Shown here piece after piece: positions 33,343 through 33,570 of a stretch of 33,570 bases of DNA. Both the position numbers and the translations under genes were made by a program. Source of the DNA: Chlorobiota bacterium (lineage in GTDB: Bacteria; Bacteroidota; Ignavibacteria; OLB7); the NCBI GenBank assembly GCA_021296135.1, contig JAGWAZ010000039.1:1-33570 (forward strand), given 5' to 3'. The first letter of the stretch is position 1. Every line of letters begins with the position of its first letter. Under the pieces are notes generated by a model, which was given only the letters and a program-made list of their open reading frames with translations, did no database searches and was not told where the DNA came from.

Positions 33343-33570
33343 TTACGCCGGGGTTGAAGAGTCGATCCAATCACAATCCCCCCAGCCGTAAGAGGTCGTA
33401 TTGCTGGGTTGGTTGGTGCAATTACATTCCCACATCTTCCACACATCATCTACTGTCAACACTTCCTGCTCGAGAATATCGGTGATGCGAATTATCGCCT
33501 TGTCCTTCTCACGACTGTTGAATCCCTGTCGGGCTTCGCCTCCACTGCTCAGTATACCACCGAACGGCTT
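33343..33570 (-). CDS. C-terminal part of an unidentified protein (cut by window edge)
   Basis: A minus-strand frame enters at 33570 and stays open for 75 codons to a TAA at 33343-33345. It includes GGEARQGFNSREKDKAII, then ITDILEQEVLTVDDVWKMW, ECNCTNQPSN and a final GWGDCDWIDSS. The mix of charged residues, two close Cys (ECNC) and a Trp/Asp-rich end looks like coding sequence, and the repeats begin only after the stop. I do not recognise the family; the clustered Cys could bind a metal. No function is proposed. Confidence 0.5.
   Translation of the reverse strand, partial: KPFGGILSSGGEARQGFNSREKDKAIIRITDILEQEVLTVDDVWKMWECNCTNQPSNTTSYGWGDCDWIDSSTPA

Overview
The window looks like a chromosome segment of a free-living, Gram-negative bacterium of the Bacteroidota / FCB group. 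Three signals support this. A large secreted protein ends in a type IX secretion (T9SS) type-A sorting domain, and two further such domains are present in broken form. A near-perfect Bacteroidota-type promoter (TTTG-N19-TATATTTG) lies in front of a tRNA-Leu gene. Most genes lack a good Shine-Dalgarno site. An early-branching FCB lineage (Ignavibacteria, Kapabacteria or Chlorobiota-like) is my guess, not a demonstrated assignment. Most genes are ordinary housekeeping or envelope genes, separated by intergenic DNA unusually rich in degenerate repeats, hairpins and dead gene fragments.

Layout. 1-1.9 kb is an AT-rich sugar-nucleotide gene (RmlB-like, with an altered active-site motif) next to an IS630-type transposase remnant, probably the edge of a surface-polysaccharide island. 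1.9-6.1 kb carries dapF-maeB on the minus strand and a divergent secreted TonB-C-like protein. 6.2-12.5 kb is a minus-strand cluster: sbcD, a polytopic PTPS-related membrane protein, then sbcC, so the two SbcCD subunits are split by an unrelated gene. 12.5-12.9 kb holds an octamer tandem repeat and the dead C-terminus of a FecCD iron-transporter permease. 12.9-19.1 kb has a 937-residue BNR/sortilin-like T9SS protein, arfB, an intergenic hairpin-repeat zone, endonuclease III and an enoyl-CoA hydratase. 19.4-23.5 kb has two paralogous PQQ-type sugar dehydrogenases, both cut off from their T9SS domains by the same lesion, then a DinB-fold protein and a PPC/DUF296 protein. 24-25.9 kb has a lipoprotein, a CHAD protein and tRNA-Leu(CAG). 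26-30.2 kb has the periplasmic protease Prc, NADP-isocitrate dehydrogenase and an IS3 remnant. 30.3-33.2 kb is a probable minus-strand operon of a CaCA Na+/Ca2+ exchanger, the NhaA Na+/H+ antiporter and a small lipoprotein. The right edge cuts through the C-terminus of an unidentified minus-strand gene.

How the genes fit together. Icd and MaeB supply NADPH and connect the TCA cycle to pyruvate. DapF serves lysine and peptidoglycan synthesis. SbcCD and Nth serve DNA repair. Prc, the lipoproteins, the TonB-C-like protein and the T9SS cargo are envelope or secreted functions. NhaA and the CaCA exchanger handle sodium, protons and calcium.

I did not find a recognisable new defence or mobile system. 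The two most unusual signals are (i) the sugar-dehydrogenase pair, which shares a sorting-domain frameshift inside nearly identical DNA patches, suggesting gene conversion that spread a lesion, and (ii) a ~113-bp intergenic hairpin repeat whose stem arms differ between copies yet still pair, with a third copy on the other side of nth.
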